Origin: an uncultured Prevotellaceae bacterium | Lineage (GTDB): Bacteria; Bacteroidota; Bacteroidia; Bacteroidales; Bacteroidaceae | Assembly: GCA_900318685.1 (NCBI GenBank) | Contig: ONLL01000003.1 | Location: 124,001-188,000, forward strand | DNA length: 64,000 bases | Reading direction: 5' to 3' | Shown: positions 26,923-35,761 of the stretch, in pieces | Layout of the letters: each line of letters starts with the position of its first letter | Numbering within the stretch: position 1 is the stretch's first letter | Notes under the pieces: generated by a model | Database searches by the model: none | What the model saw: only the letters and a program-made list of their open reading frames with translations | Told to the model about the DNA's origin: nothing | Translations under genes and position numbers: made by a program

Positions 26923-28179
26923 TTACTTATTCAGGCACCATTTATAGTAAGGGAGAATCTGGATGTCATAGTCCCCTCTCTGAACGACATTTTCCTGATC
27001 CCATGTTATGATGAGCAGATTATTACAGTTTAACTCCTCAGCACATTCCATGATGGCATCAATCTCGCGATTCTCTGTTTTTTTGTTCGACATGTCATAA
27101 CATACTTGTATCAGCTGACGAATTTGAAACTTCTCACGAACCACAAAATCAATTTCGCGATCATTACGGGAACGATAGTAGAAAAGGTTGCCACCAGCTT
27201 GTTTCTTTCTTCTAGTCAGTTCTAGGAATACAAGGTTTTCCAATAACCTCCCTTTGTTCTCAGAGGTCTGGAATGCACTCGATGCGAGGAAACCATTGTC
27301 AACGACATATACCTTCTGAGGAGCCTTCTGCATCAGTTTCAACTTATTGTTGTAACGAGGCAGAAAGAAGAAGAGAAAAGTCTGTTGCAGATAGTCGCAG
27401 AATTTCTGCACAGTAGACTTACTGGAAAAATTCAGATCATCTTTTAGCGAAGAGTAGGTAAAAGGATTACAGAACATGCTTATCAGATAGGTGGCCAATT
27501 GGTAGAGTTCTGTTGTCTTTCGAATCTTATACCTCTTTGCGACATCTTTCAGAATTATAGAATCGAAGAGGGAACTGAGGTAACTCTCAGTTATCTCCCT
27601 GCTATTGATAATCTCAGGATAGCCACCATAGTGCATGTAGTCTTCTGTCTGGAGCATTAGTTCGGCACGTTCGCTGGGCAGCTCCACTGTCCTCTCCTGC
27701 CCCTTGAAGCGAAAACACTCTGATAGCGAAAACGGCAGCACCTCCATTTCAAGATAGCGGCCAGTCAAGACTGTCGCCATCTCGCTTGACAGCAGTTTTG
27801 CATTAGAGCCTGTTATAAGCAAATTGCAACCTCTGCGGTATAATTTTGTTACCCATAAGTCCCAATGCTCTAGGTTCTGGACTTCATCAAGCAACAAATA
27901 ATCATAGTCAGGATAGACTTCAGACAATACTTGTAATACCACATCTTCATCGAACCTCTCCAACAATCTCTCGTCGTCAAAGTTTAGATAGGCAAAATTC
28001 TTGTCCTTCAGGAGCAACAGAGCTGAAACAGATTTGCCAGCCCTTCGAGGCCCAGTTATCAATTTGATGAGCGGTGAAGCCAGAAATACTTCGTAAGCCT
28101 TCTGGTTGTCTCTTGGCAGGTAGTCTTTCGCCAAAAGCGTGTCGCGTTCTTTACGCTGTGAAAGAATGACTGTTCGCAT
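26923..28179 (-). CDS. AAA_14/DUF4143 ATPase
   Basis: The start at 28179 gives 418 residues; an upstream ATG at 28212 overlaps the promoter and is unlikely. The AAA_14 domain has Walker A TGPRRAGKS and Walker B YDYLLLDEVQNLEHW, then LLITGSNAKLLSSE and TGRYLEMEVLPFSLSE. A DUF4143 domain follows, with a PD-(D/E)XK-like tail (RSRNDREIDFVVRE). This family is abundant and expanded in Bacteroidota, and its role is not established. A second, divergent member is encoded at 47919-49196. The gene stands alone, with an operator-like palindrome over its promoter. Confidence 0.88.
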   Translation of the reverse strand: MRTVILSQRKERDTLLAKDYLPRDNQKAYEVFLASPLIKLITGPRRAGKSVSALLLLKDKNFAYLNFDDERLLERFDEDVVLQVLSEVYPDYDYLLLDEVQNLEHWDLWVTKLYRRGCNLLITGSNAKLLSSEMATVLTGRYLEMEVLPFSLSECFRFKGQERTVELPSERAELMLQTEDYMHYGGYPEIINSREITESYLSSLFDSIILKDVAKRYKIRKTTELYQLATYLISMFCNPFTYSSLKDDLNFSSKSTVQKFCDYLQQTFLFFFLPRYNNKLKLMQKAPQKVYVVDNGFLASSAFQTSENKGRLLENLVFLELTRRKKQAGGNLFYYRSRNDREIDFVVREKFQIRQLIQVCYDMSNKKTENREIDAIMECAEELNCNNLLIITWDQENVVQRGDYDIQILPYYKWCLNK

Positions 28180-28205
28180 GTGTTTGAGCAATATTTTGTT
28201 TCTAC

Positions 28206-28231
28206 TGGACAAAATTAGTAAAATTTGTCCA
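28206..28231 (-). promoter_or_regulatory. Promoter with overlapping palindromic operator
   Basis: The minus strand carries a -7 box TAATTTTG (28210-28217). It lies inside an inverted repeat TGGACAAA (28206-28213) ... TTTGTCCA (28224-28231). A dyad over the -7 box suggests repression, perhaps by the gene's own product; that is inference. Confidence 0.62.
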
Positions 28232-28315
28232 ATACACCAAATATTTTGGACATTTTCCTTGCTTCACTGCTCTTTTTTGCCTAATTCAGGCGCATGTCGC
28301 TTTGTCGACGATATA

Positions 28316-28346
28316 GAAAAAGAGGGATTCCCAAGAACCCCTCTTA
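28316..28346 (-). terminator. Intrinsic terminator after the TPR gene
   Basis: On the minus strand AAGAGGGG pairs with CCCTCTT across a short loop and is followed by a T-rich run (TTTTTC). It lies 22 bases beyond the stop of the 28368 gene and would end the whole exbB-to-TPR transcript. Confidence 0.78.
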
Positions 28347-28367
28347 AATTTGGTTGATACTATTGAT

Positions 28368-29834
28368 TTACTTCACGGACTTGCTCAGTGACTCAACGAC
28401 CTTCTTGATACCTTCGTCGTCGGGCTTGATCTCGAGGATCTTGTTGGCCCAGTCGAGAGCGCTCTTGTTGTCCTTGGCTACAGAGTAGTAGTAGGACATG
28501 AGGTAACGGTAGCTGCTCTCCAGACGGCTGTTGTCAGTGGCATCGTGCTCCTCACGTGCATTGATGAGCTCGATGAGCTTCTCGAAGTAAGGCTTTGCGA
28601 GACCCTGCTGGCTGTCGGGATCGAGCATAGCGTTGACACGACCGCGCTGGAACAGTGCATACTCAGCTGCATCGGGGAACTTCTCGACGAGGTCACCCCA
28701 GACTTTGTCAGCCTCTTTGTAGGCATTCACCTCTTCCTCATTCATCTGCTCCTCGCCTTCGACCTTGAGCGAGCGTGCCCAGTTCATCATCAGTGTGCCG
28801 AGACCAGCCTGTGCGATGGCATCGGGCTCCTTGGCAGTGTTGAGGTACTGCTTATAGCTGGCGATGGCATTGGGGAAGTCCTTGGCAGCCTTATAGGCAT
28901 CGGAGAGTGACTTGTGGATGTCGGCATAGGCGCTGGGATCCTCGACATTGACGGTGAGGCCCTTCTTGAACTGCTCGATAGCCTGCTCGGGCTGGTCGTT
29001 GCCGATGAAGGCATTACCATAGTTGAGGTAGTCGAGGTGCGAGAAGGTGACGCTGTCCTTGTGAACCTTGTTGAACAGGGCATCGCCATACTTCAGTGCC
29101 TCGTCGTACTTCTTCAGGTTGTTGCTGCAGAACATAGCCAGGCGGGTGAGGGTACCGTTGTTGGGCTCTTTCTTGAGTCCAGCCACAGCGACGTCGTAAC
29201 CCTTCTGGAACTGCTGTGCGACATAGCATGCGTTGGCATACTGGATGAAGTCAGTGCGAGTCATCTGGTTCTGGGGCACCTTGGCGTAGGTCTCGATGGC
29301 GCTACCATACTTCAGCGAACGATAGTAGATGTCGGCGATGAGGGCATCGACAGGGAAGTCGGGCTTCACGCTGCGAAGCTCTTCCAGCTTGGCGACTGCT
29401 CCATCGGGATCGATCTTACGATAGACGAGGGCATACTTACGATAAGGCTCGGGATTGGTCTTATCGATATAGATAGCCTGTTCGTACATGGCAGCTGCAC
29501 CGCCACCGTCCTCGCTCAAGGCTGCGATGTCGCCAAGGAGCTCGTAGGCGGGTGAGCACTGGCGCTTGGTGGCGCTGAGTGCATTGTTGGCAGCTACACG
29601 TGCATTGGTAGTGTCCTTAGCTTCGAAGAAGGCGCGTCCGAAAGCCACGAGGTTCTCGGCATTCTTCTTGTTCTTGCTGTAGAAGGCCTTCATCTGCTTG
29701 GCCAGGTCTGCAGGATTACTCTTAATGAGGTTCTTAACTGCTGCAACATCGGCGGCTGTGCCGTCCTGTGCTACTGCGCCAGTGCTGAAACCCATCAGCA
29801 GGGCGCTCATGAATAAATATTTAATTGCTTTCAT
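28368..29834 (-). CDS. Exported TPR-repeat protein of the TonB operon
   Basis: The 488-residue product has a signal peptide (MKAIKYLFMSALLMGFSTGAVA). It consists mostly of tetratricopeptide-type helical repeats, for example NPEPYRKYALVYRKIDPDGA and PSAYADIHKSLSDAYKAAKD. ATG 29834 is preferred over the upstream in-frame GTG at 29843 because GTGAGAG lies just before it and would act as part of the ribosome-binding site. TPR proteins act as scaffolds. As last gene of exbB-exbD-exbD-tonB-PBP-TPR it probably works in the periplasm with that energising complex. The PBP gene ends 67 bases upstream. Confidence 0.82.
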   Translation of the reverse strand: MKAIKYLFMSALLMGFSTGAVAQDGTAADVAAVKNLIKSNPADLAKQMKAFYSKNKKNAENLVAFGRAFFEAKDTTNARVAANNALSATKRQCSPAYELLGDIAALSEDGGGAAAMYEQAIYIDKTNPEPYRKYALVYRKIDPDGAVAKLEELRSVKPDFPVDALIADIYYRSLKYGSAIETYAKVPQNQMTRTDFIQYANACYVAQQFQKGYDVAVAGLKKEPNNGTLTRLAMFCSNNLKKYDEALKYGDALFNKVHKDSVTFSHLDYLNYGNAFIGNDQPEQAIEQFKKGLTVNVEDPSAYADIHKSLSDAYKAAKDFPNAIASYKQYLNTAKEPDAIAQAGLGTLMMNWARSLKVEGEEQMNEEEVNAYKEADKVWGDLVEKFPDAAEYALFQRGRVNAMLDPDSQQGLAKPYFEKLIELINAREEHDATDNSRLESSYRYLMSYYYSVAKDNKSALDWANKILEIKPDDEGIKKVVESLSKSVK

Positions 29835-29901
29835 AACTCTCACTTTTTTAAATGTTAGACATGTGAACTGTACTTATATGATGTGCTGCGTTTTGAAAGG
29901 T

Positions 29902-30849
29902 TTAATGTACGACTACGTCGCGCAGCTGATAGTCGCGCCAGGCAGGGAACAGGCCTGCGTGTCCGAATACGATTTGTCCTTCCTCACCTGCGTTCCAGCA
30001 GAAGTTGAAGAAACGGCGGGGAGCACCCGTGCCACGCGGATCGGTGCAGATGCCCCAGATGGTGCGGATGAATGGATATTCACCCGTAGCCAGGTAGTAC
30101 TGATAGGGCTTGACGGCACGGAGAGGTGAGATGCCAACCTCCATGACCTTTACATTGCGCTTGAAGGTGACGTTGGTCGTGTCGCGCTGGTCGTTGAGCC
30201 AGTTAGAGCCCACGATGCCGATGGCATCCTTATGGCGCTCGACATAGCTGATGACGTCGGGCACGGTCTCCACGGCACGGATGTTGCCTGAGGTCTTCAT
30301 CTTCTCTCCACCAAGGATGGAGTCGGTGCAGAAGCGGACGGTGCTGCTCTGCGGCGTATCGAATGCCAGACGGATGGTGTCGAGCTTCGAGTCAGGATAG
30401 ATCTCGCGCCAGGTAGTCACCTCACCCTTGAGGATCTTCTTGAAATTGTCGACGAGCATGAGCGTATCGGGATTGTCGTTGTTCACGATGAGTGCCATGC
30501 CGTCGTATGCCAGAGGTTTCTGGCGTGCGTTATGCTGTTTACTCTTGATTATATTCTCTTCATTGGCGGTCAGCCTGCGTGTAGTGAACACGAGGTAGAC
30601 ACGGAGGTCGAGCAGGCTGTCGATGGCTTCCTGCTCACTCATGTACAAAGGCCACAGGGGCTTTTGTGTCTTGTTGTAGAATGCGTTGTAGACCTCGTCG
30701 ATGACGGGGCTGATGCTTTTGTCGGCGGCAAAAAGCTTTGCCGTCTCGTCGTAGTCGGAATTAGTAGGCTTGCCCCCACATGATGGGAGCAAGCCTATGA
30801 TTAGCGATAATCCAACTACTTTTGTAAAGATGTTGAATCGGATGTTCAT
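29902..30849 (-). CDS. PstS-like periplasmic-binding-fold lipoprotein
   Basis: This 315-residue protein has a lipoprotein signal (LIIGLLPSCGG, Cys near residue 24) and a two-lobed binding-protein fold of the phosphate-binding (PBP-like, PF12849-type) group. Recognisable parts are YDGMALIVNNDNPD, TWREIYPDS and IGIVGSNWLND, and a long C-terminal half ends in VFGHAGLFPAWRDYQLRDVV. True PstS proteins feed phosphate to an ABC importer, but no pstCAB genes are near. In Bacteroidota a PstS-like gene often follows tonB, so it more likely works with this ExbB/ExbD/TonB complex. It starts 16 bases after tonB. Confidence 0.8.
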   Translation of the reverse strand: MNIRFNIFTKVVGLSLIIGLLPSCGGKPTNSDYDETAKLFAADKSISPVIDEVYNAFYNKTQKPLWPLYMSEQEAIDSLLDLRVYLVFTTRRLTANEENIIKSKQHNARQKPLAYDGMALIVNNDNPDTLMLVDNFKKILKGEVTTWREIYPDSKLDTIRLAFDTPQSSTVRFCTDSILGGEKMKTSGNIRAVETVPDVISYVERHKDAIGIVGSNWLNDQRDTTNVTFKRNVKVMEVGISPLRAVKPYQYYLATGEYPFIRTIWGICTDPRGTGAPRRFFNFCWNAGEEGQIVFGHAGLFPAWRDYQLRDVVVH

Positions 30850-30865
30850 CGTTACTTCTTCGTGT

Positions 30866-31717
30866 TTATTGCAGTTTGAAGGTAACGGGCAGTGTGAACT
30901 TCACACGCACGGCATGACCGTTCTGCTTACCAGGTAGCCAGTGAGGCATGCTCTTGATGACGCGTACGGCCTCCTTGTCGAGTGAGGGGTCGACGGACTT
31001 CACGACACGAACGTCGGTAATCGAACCGTCCTTCTCTACCACGAAGGTACAGGTGACGCGGCCCTGGATACCATTCTCCTCAGCAACGGGAGGATACTTC
31101 GTGTTCTTGCCCAGCCACTGCAGTAGTACAGAGTTGTCGCCTGGGTCGCCAGGGAAGCGGGGCATCTGCTCGATGTTGTGGAATTCGTAGATCTTGTCGT
31201 CTTCCTTCTCTTCCACTTTCTCCACCACGACCTGGTTCTGCTTCAGCACCTGCTCACCCTCATCAGAGCCCTGGTCGAAGTTGACTGACGAAATAGCGAC
31301 GTCAGACTTCTCGGTCTCTTCCTGAGTCTTGGTGACTTCTTGAGGTGCCTCATCATCCATAGCGTAGTCGGTGAACTTCTCAGAGTTCATCAGCTGGTCT
31401 TGCTGCACCTGCTCCTCTTCGGGCTGGATGTCGTAGACGATCTCTTCCTCTTCCTCAGCCTCCTCCTGCTCTTCGACTACCATTTCGAGAGCTTCAGTAC
31501 CTTCGTTACGTTCTTCCGATGCAGCGATGGCATTGGCGATGCCACCCCATGCAAAGTAGATACCCACGATAGCTGCGAGGCCAAGAAGCAGGATCAGCAT
31601 GGCCAAGTTGTTACGATTGCTCGTGTTCTGACGAATCTTGTAAGCACCGTATGCCTCGTTCTTGCCTTCAAAGACAAGATCAATCCATTTCTGGTCTAAT
31701 AGATCTATTTTTGCCAT
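30866..31717 (-). CDS. tonB: TonB energy transducer
   Basis: The 283 residues begin with a cytoplasmic segment of the Bacteroidota type (KWIDLVFEGKNEAYGAYKIR). One membrane helix (about 39-58), a long periplasmic linker (about 70-190) and a TonB C-terminal domain (about 195-283) follow. The last has NTKYPPVAEENGIQGRVTC and DGSITDVRVVKSVDPSLDKE, and ends in FTLPVTFKL. TonB carries proton-motive energy from ExbBD to outer-membrane receptors. The linker is unusual in being Glu/Gln-rich rather than Pro-rich. It lies between exbD and the PBP-like gene. Confidence 0.92.
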   Translation of the reverse strand: MAKIDLLDQKWIDLVFEGKNEAYGAYKIRQNTSNRNNLAMLILLLGLAAIVGIYFAWGGIANAIAASEERNEGTEALEMVVEEQEEAEEEEEIVYDIQPEEEQVQQDQLMNSEKFTDYAMDDEAPQEVTKTQEETEKSDVAISSVNFDQGSDEGEQVLKQNQVVVEKVEEKEDDKIYEFHNIEQMPRFPGDPGDNSVLLQWLGKNTKYPPVAEENGIQGRVTCTFVVEKDGSITDVRVVKSVDPSLDKEAVRVIKSMPHWLPGKQNGHAVRVKFTLPVTFKLQ

Positions 31718-31749
31718 AGTTCTTTCAGTGTTTCGTTAGACATTAGTAC

Positions 31750-32607
31750 TTACTCAGCAGCTTCCTTAGGATAATTGAGCAGTTCCGGAACACTGTTCAG
31801 TGCGGGATACTTGGTCTTCGCATTGCCCAGGAGGTTGTAGTCCTGCTCTGTCAGCTGTGCAATCACATACTTACCGATGCAGCAGATCTGCATCTCGTCA
31901 AGCACCTTCACCACGTCGTCGTAGGTAGCATTGTCAAGCGGCTTGATGTTGACCGAGAGCGTCGGAGCGAGCTCCTCGGCTTTCTCAGTACCGTCGCGCA
32001 TCTGCTTGAATACCTCCACGAACTTGGTCATATCCATGTCCTTCTGTCCGTTCTTCACCACGTCGACGTGTCCTTTCTTGATGGCGATGAGCGCCTTGTC
32101 GTAGGCCTCATTGATCGAGAGGATGGTGTCGGCACCGGTGGTGGCACCGGCTGCAATCTTAATGGTGGGGTCGTCCTTGCCGCTGGGCTGCTTAGCATAC
32201 CAGCCGTCGAGGTCGGCCTTGGCATTGATGATGGCCTGCACGGGTGCGACGTTCGAGCGGTAGGGGTTGTAGCTCGAGAGTGCCTGGCGGATGCCTTCCT
32301 TGCCATAGGTGGTCTCCTCCAGATAGTCAATCTCTCCGAACTTCTCCTTCTTGTCGATGATATAGCTGTAGAGCTTTCCCTCGGGGGCGAGGTAGAGCGT
32401 CACGGTGAGCTCGGTCTTCGACTTGTCCTTGTCCTGCTCCTGCAGGTTCTGATCCTTAGCCGGCATGGTCAAGTGCATTGCCTGTGGCTTGGCAAGTGAT
32501 GTACACAGCATGAAGAACGTGATCAGAAGCATCATCATGTCCACCATCGGCGTGAAGTCGACTCGGACATTCATCTTTTTCTGTTTGCTTTCTTTTTTCT
32601 TAGCCAT
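31750..32607 (-). CDS. exbD: ExbD-family biopolymer transporter with large insert (second copy)
   Basis: The 285-residue protein has the ExbD signature helix near residue 20 (DFTPMVDMMMLLITFFMLCT, with the membrane Asp). An unusually long periplasmic part follows, containing an extra ~130 residues (about 60-200). The C-terminal stretch (SVNIKPLDNATYDDVVKVLDEM) is the usual ExbD fold. Typical ExbD proteins have ~140 residues. It starts two bases after the first exbD copy. Confidence 0.9.
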   Translation of the reverse strand: MAKKKESKQKKMNVRVDFTPMVDMMMLLITFFMLCTSLAKPQAMHLTMPAKDQNLQEQDKDKSKTELTVTLYLAPEGKLYSYIIDKKEKFGEIDYLEETTYGKEGIRQALSSYNPYRSNVAPVQAIINAKADLDGWYAKQPSGKDDPTIKIAAGATTGADTILSINEAYDKALIAIKKGHVDVVKNGQKDMDMTKFVEVFKQMRDGTEKAEELAPTLSVNIKPLDNATYDDVVKVLDEMQICCIGKYVIAQLTEQDYNLLGNAKTKYPALNSVPELLNYPKEAAE

Positions 32608-32609
32608 AG

Positions 32610-33353
32610 TTATTCTTCCTTTTTATACTGTGTAAGCAATTTGTAGCGGCTCTCGTTGATGTCCTGAAGCTCGCTGATGACTCTCTTGAACGTTCCGTAA
32701 GGAGTGTTCTTGTCAGCCTTGATACAGATCTCAAGCTTGTTGGGAGTGGTGGCCAGATCTACTTCGATAGGCTCGCCCTTATCCTTCTTGCGCTCCAGAT
32801 CACGGTACCACTTCTTGTAGCCGTTCTTCATGGCCTTCACCCATAGCTGGAACTCACTGTAGACATCCTTGCCTTCCTCGCGGTTGGGGTTGGGAATCTC
32901 AATGACGGAGTCAAGGGGAAGTCCGCCTTCCTTCAGCTGCTTAGACTGCTGCTCGTGGGTGGCACCCAGATAGGCGGCCAGCTGCTCCATAGGGATACCC
33001 AGCTGTGTCTGAGCCTTGAAGGTGGCACGGAGGTCAGCGTTCTTCTTGCTGTCGCCGAGTGCGTCCTTGTACTTGCTAAATTCCTTGGACAGCAGTGTGT
33101 CCAGCGCATATTCCATCGTCACGACCTTGTCGGTGCCGATAAAGACTCGGCCCAGCGTGTCGATGGTAATGTCGAGCGTCGCGGTTGACGGGACCTTGAC
33201 CTCTGTACGTGACTGTGGCGTCATCACCTTCACGACTTCGTTCTTCACGAAGTTTGCACTCAGCATGAAGAAAGTGAGCAGCAGCACCATCACGTCAGAC
33301 ATCGGGGTCATGTCAATCCAGATGTCGTTTTTCTTAATTTTCAATTTAGCCAT
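32610..33353 (-). CDS. exbD: ExbD-family biopolymer transporter (first copy)
   Basis: The 247-residue protein has the membrane helix DMTPMSDVMVLLLTFFML with its essential Asp, a periplasmic domain with an inserted helical segment (about 85-190), and a C-terminal ExbD-type end (KLEICIKADKNTPYGTFKRV). It belongs to the proton channel formed with ExbB. Two different ExbD paralogues in one operon suggest a mixed channel, as in several Bacteroidota. It follows exbB by 36 bases. Confidence 0.9.
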   Translation of the reverse strand: MAKLKIKKNDIWIDMTPMSDVMVLLLTFFMLSANFVKNEVVKVMTPQSRTEVKVPSTATLDITIDTLGRVFIGTDKVVTMEYALDTLLSKEFSKYKDALGDSKKNADLRATFKAQTQLGIPMEQLAAYLGATHEQQSKQLKEGGLPLDSVIEIPNPNREEGKDVYSEFQLWVKAMKNGYKKWYRDLERKKDKGEPIEVDLATTPNKLEICIKADKNTPYGTFKRVISELQDINESRYKLLTQYKKEE

Positions 33354-33389
33354 AGTCGTAATGGATTTAAGAGTTGGGCTAATAGAAAA

Positions 33390-34238
33390 TTAAGCTTCTT
33401 CGGCGTGAGTAGCAGCGTAGGTCTGTGCAATTGAATAACCAATCTCGTCCAGTGCAAACGCAATCTTATCGATGCGGTTGGTGAAGAAGTTGTAGCTCAC
33501 CACAGCCAGCCAAGAGGTACCGATACCGAAGGCCGTGTTAATCAGAGCCTCAGAGATACCAGCCGACAGCTCGACGGAGTCACCGCCACCGCCCTGTGCC
33601 AGAGCCTGGAACGACTTGATCATACCTACCACAGTACCGAGCAGTCCAGTCAGCGTACCCAGCGTAACGATGGTAGCGATAATGGGAAGGTTCATGGTCA
33701 GCGTAGGCATCTCGACTGCGATAGCCTCCTCGTGAGCCTGCTGGATGCGAGCCATCTTCACTTCCTTCTTGATGCCAGTAGTAGCGTCGGCCTCTTTGTA
33801 AGCCATAACGGCAGCGCGAACGACGTTAGCCACGCTTCCACCCTGATAGTCACAATGCTTCAGAACGGCGTCGAAGTCCTTAGCCTTCAGGTCTTTCTTC
33901 ACCTTGCCAACGAATGTGGCGAGCTTCTCCTTACCGATGCACTTGCTCAGGGCGATGACACGCTCGATAGCCATGAAGAGCACGGTGAGCAACAGTGTGT
34001 GGATCACAGGCACGATGACACCACCCTTGAAGATGGTACCCCAGATGTTCAGAGGGCTTCCGTTGGGATCGCCACCCTCGAAGTTGCTGGACTGGCCAAA
34101 GTTGAAGAAGAAGTTGCAGAATGCGATAACGGCGCAGACGACAATCACCCAGATTGCATCTTTGATACCGATACTGCTTGTACTCTTAGCCTTAGGGGCT
34201 TTCTTTGCTGCAGGAGCAGCTGCTTGTGTAGTTGCCAT
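33390..34238 (-). CDS. exbB: ExbB/TolQ/MotA family proton channel subunit
   Basis: The 282-residue protein has an Ala/Lys-rich cytoplasmic N-terminus and a first membrane helix near 28-48 (WVIVVCAVIAFCNFFF). Further helices bear the family motif TLTGLLGTVVGMIKSFQAL followed by AGISEALINTAFGIGTSWL. It forms the pentameric core of the ExbB-ExbD motor that energises TonB. It is the first gene of the six-gene operon ending at the TPR gene and has an A/T-rich leader of about 115 bases. Confidence 0.93.
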   Translation of the reverse strand: MATTQAAAPAAKKAPKAKSTSSIGIKDAIWVIVVCAVIAFCNFFFNFGQSSNFEGGDPNGSPLNIWGTIFKGGVIVPVIHTLLLTVLFMAIERVIALSKCIGKEKLATFVGKVKKDLKAKDFDAVLKHCDYQGGSVANVVRAAVMAYKEADATTGIKKEVKMARIQQAHEEAIAVEMPTLTMNLPIIATIVTLGTLTGLLGTVVGMIKSFQALAQGGGGDSVELSAGISEALINTAFGIGTSWLAVVSYNFFTNRIDKIAFALDEIGYSIAQTYAATHAEEA

Positions 34239-34354
34239 AAATTTAATTTTTTGATTTAAGTTATTAAATAAATTAAGTTGTAAATGTTCGATTTTGCTTA
34301 TAGTTACACGTTGCCGTCGAGTGCGTTGTCAACTCGGAATAGCATAATTCGGCA

Positions 34355-34362
34355 CAAAGATA
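34355..34362 (-). promoter_or_regulatory. Bacteroidota -7 box for the exbB-exbD-exbD-tonB operon
   Basis: The minus strand reads TATCTTTG, about 117 bases upstream of exbB. The leader between is very A/T-rich near the start codon, with no other strong box. Confidence 0.7.
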
Positions 34363-34415
34363 ACACAAAAATGTGGACTTCGATAGGATTTAACAACGTT
34401 TAACTCCATTTTTTT

Positions 34416-35612
34416 TCATTTATTAAGTTTGGCGAGTGCTTCGCCGATGCGTCGCATGGCCTCCCGGATGTTGTCATCGCTGGTGGCATAGCTCATACGG
34501 AAGCAGTCGGGATCGCCAAAGGCATCGCCTCCGACGGTGGCCACATGGGCATCCTCCAGGAGGTACATCGCCAGGTCGGTGGAGTTGGCTATCGCTCTGC
34601 CGTCGGGAGCAGTGCTGCCATAGAAGCTGGAGCACTTGGGGAAGAGGTAGAAGGCACCTTCGGGCACGTTCACCTCCAGTCCGGGAATCTCCTTCGCCAG
34701 GCTGACGATCAGGTTGCGACGGCGCTCGAAGGCCTGCCGCATCTCTTCTACGCACTGCTGACTCTCAGTATATGCAGCCTCGGCAGCCTTCTGACTGACG
34801 GAGCAGGGGCCGCTGGTGTACTGTCCTTGAAGCTTGTTGCATCCCTTCACGATCCATTCCGGTGCAGCGATGTAGCCGATGCGCCAGCCTGTCATGGCAT
34901 AGGCTTTCGACACACCGTTGACCACGATGGTGCGCTCCTTCATGCCAGGGAACTGAGCGATGGACTCATGATGCCCTACGTAGTTGATGTGCTCGTAGAT
35001 CTCGTCGGCCAGCACATACAGGTCGGGGTATTTTAAAATAATGTTCGCGAGCGCGCGCAATTCTTCCTTGTTGTAGACAGAGCCGGTGGGGTTGCTGGGT
35101 GAGCAGAGGATGAGCATGCGTGTGCGAGGGGTGATGGCTTTCTCCAGCTGCTCCGGCGTCATCTTGAAGTTCTGCTCGAAGGTGGCCTCCACGAAGACGG
35201 GCGTTCCTCCTGCCAGCAGGGCCATCTGTGGATAGCTGACCCAGTAGGGAGCAGGGATGATGACCTCGTCGCCTGGGTTGACCAGTGCCATCACCGTATT
35301 GCAGACACTCTGCTTGGCACCGTTGCTCACCAGGATTTCGCTGACGGAGTAATCCAGTCCGTTCTCGTCCTTCAGCTTCTTTACGATAGCCTTGCGCAGT
35401 TCAGGATATCCGGGGACGGGTGAGTAGCGTGAATAGTTGTTGTCGACGGCCTGCTTGGCAGCCTCCTTGATATGGTCGGGCGTGTTGAAGTCGGGCTCGC
35501 CCACGCTCATGTTGATGACGTCGATACCTTGCGCTTTCATCTCGGAGCTTTTCTGCGACATCGCCAGTGTTGCCGATGGTGCCAGACGCTGCAGACGGTT
35601 GGATAGTTGTGC
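34416..35612 (-). CDS. Pyridoxal-phosphate aspartate aminotransferase
   Basis: With the start at 35612 (MAQLSNRLQRL) the enzyme has 398 residues, usual for fold-type I class I aminotransferases. The earlier in-frame ATG at 35678 lies upstream of the promoter box. Recognisable parts are the N-terminal MSVGEPDFNTPDHIKEA, the coenzyme-phosphate motif NGAKQSV, LCSPSNPTGSVY, ADEIYEHINY, and the Schiff-base lysine K236 in VNGVSKAYAMTGWRIGY. C-terminal RMSYATSDDNI carries the substrate-carboxylate Arg. The reaction exchanges the amino group between aspartate and 2-oxoglutarate; aromatic or other substrates are possible. Monocistronic. Confidence 0.93.
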   Translation of the reverse strand, partial: AQLSNRLQRLAPSATLAMSQKSSEMKAQGIDVINMSVGEPDFNTPDHIKEAAKQAVDNNYSRYSPVPGYPELRKAIVKKLKDENGLDYSVSEILVSNGAKQSVCNTVMALVNPGDEVIIPAPYWVSYPQMALLAGGTPVFVEATFEQNFKMTPEQLEKAITPRTRMLILCSPSNPTGSVYNKEELRALANIILKYPDLYVLADEIYEHINYVGHHESIAQFPGMKERTIVVNGVSKAYAMTGWRIGYIAAPEWIVKGCNKLQGQYTSGPCSVSQKAAEAAYTESQQCVEEMRQAFERRRNLIVSLAKEIPGLEVNVPEGAFYLFPKCSSFYGSTAPDGRAIANSTDLAMYLLEDAHVATVGGDAFGDPDCFRMSYATSDDNIREAMRRIGEALAKLNK

Positions 35613-35646
35613 CATATATTCTAACGTTTTGTATAGATTCAACGTG

Positions 35647-35654
35647 CAAAGGTA
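35647..35654 (-). promoter_or_regulatory. Bacteroidota -7 box for the aminotransferase gene
   Basis: The minus strand reads TACCTTTG, 35 bases upstream of the chosen start at 35612, and it rules out the start at 35678. Confidence 0.78.
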
Positions 35655-35761
35655 ATCATTTATTTCGTGAAAACGCAAGAATAGTAACTTTTTTTAGTAT
35701 TATGGCTTAAATTTCATCGCCTCCGTGGTCTTCGCTCCGCGATTTCCGTGTGACCTGTTTG

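Noticed and set aside
19283-28179. A defence island formed by the nuclease-like protein, ATPases and kinase
   Set aside because: The genes are in separate transcription units with carbohydrate-active and LRR genes between; no known defence system composition is met.
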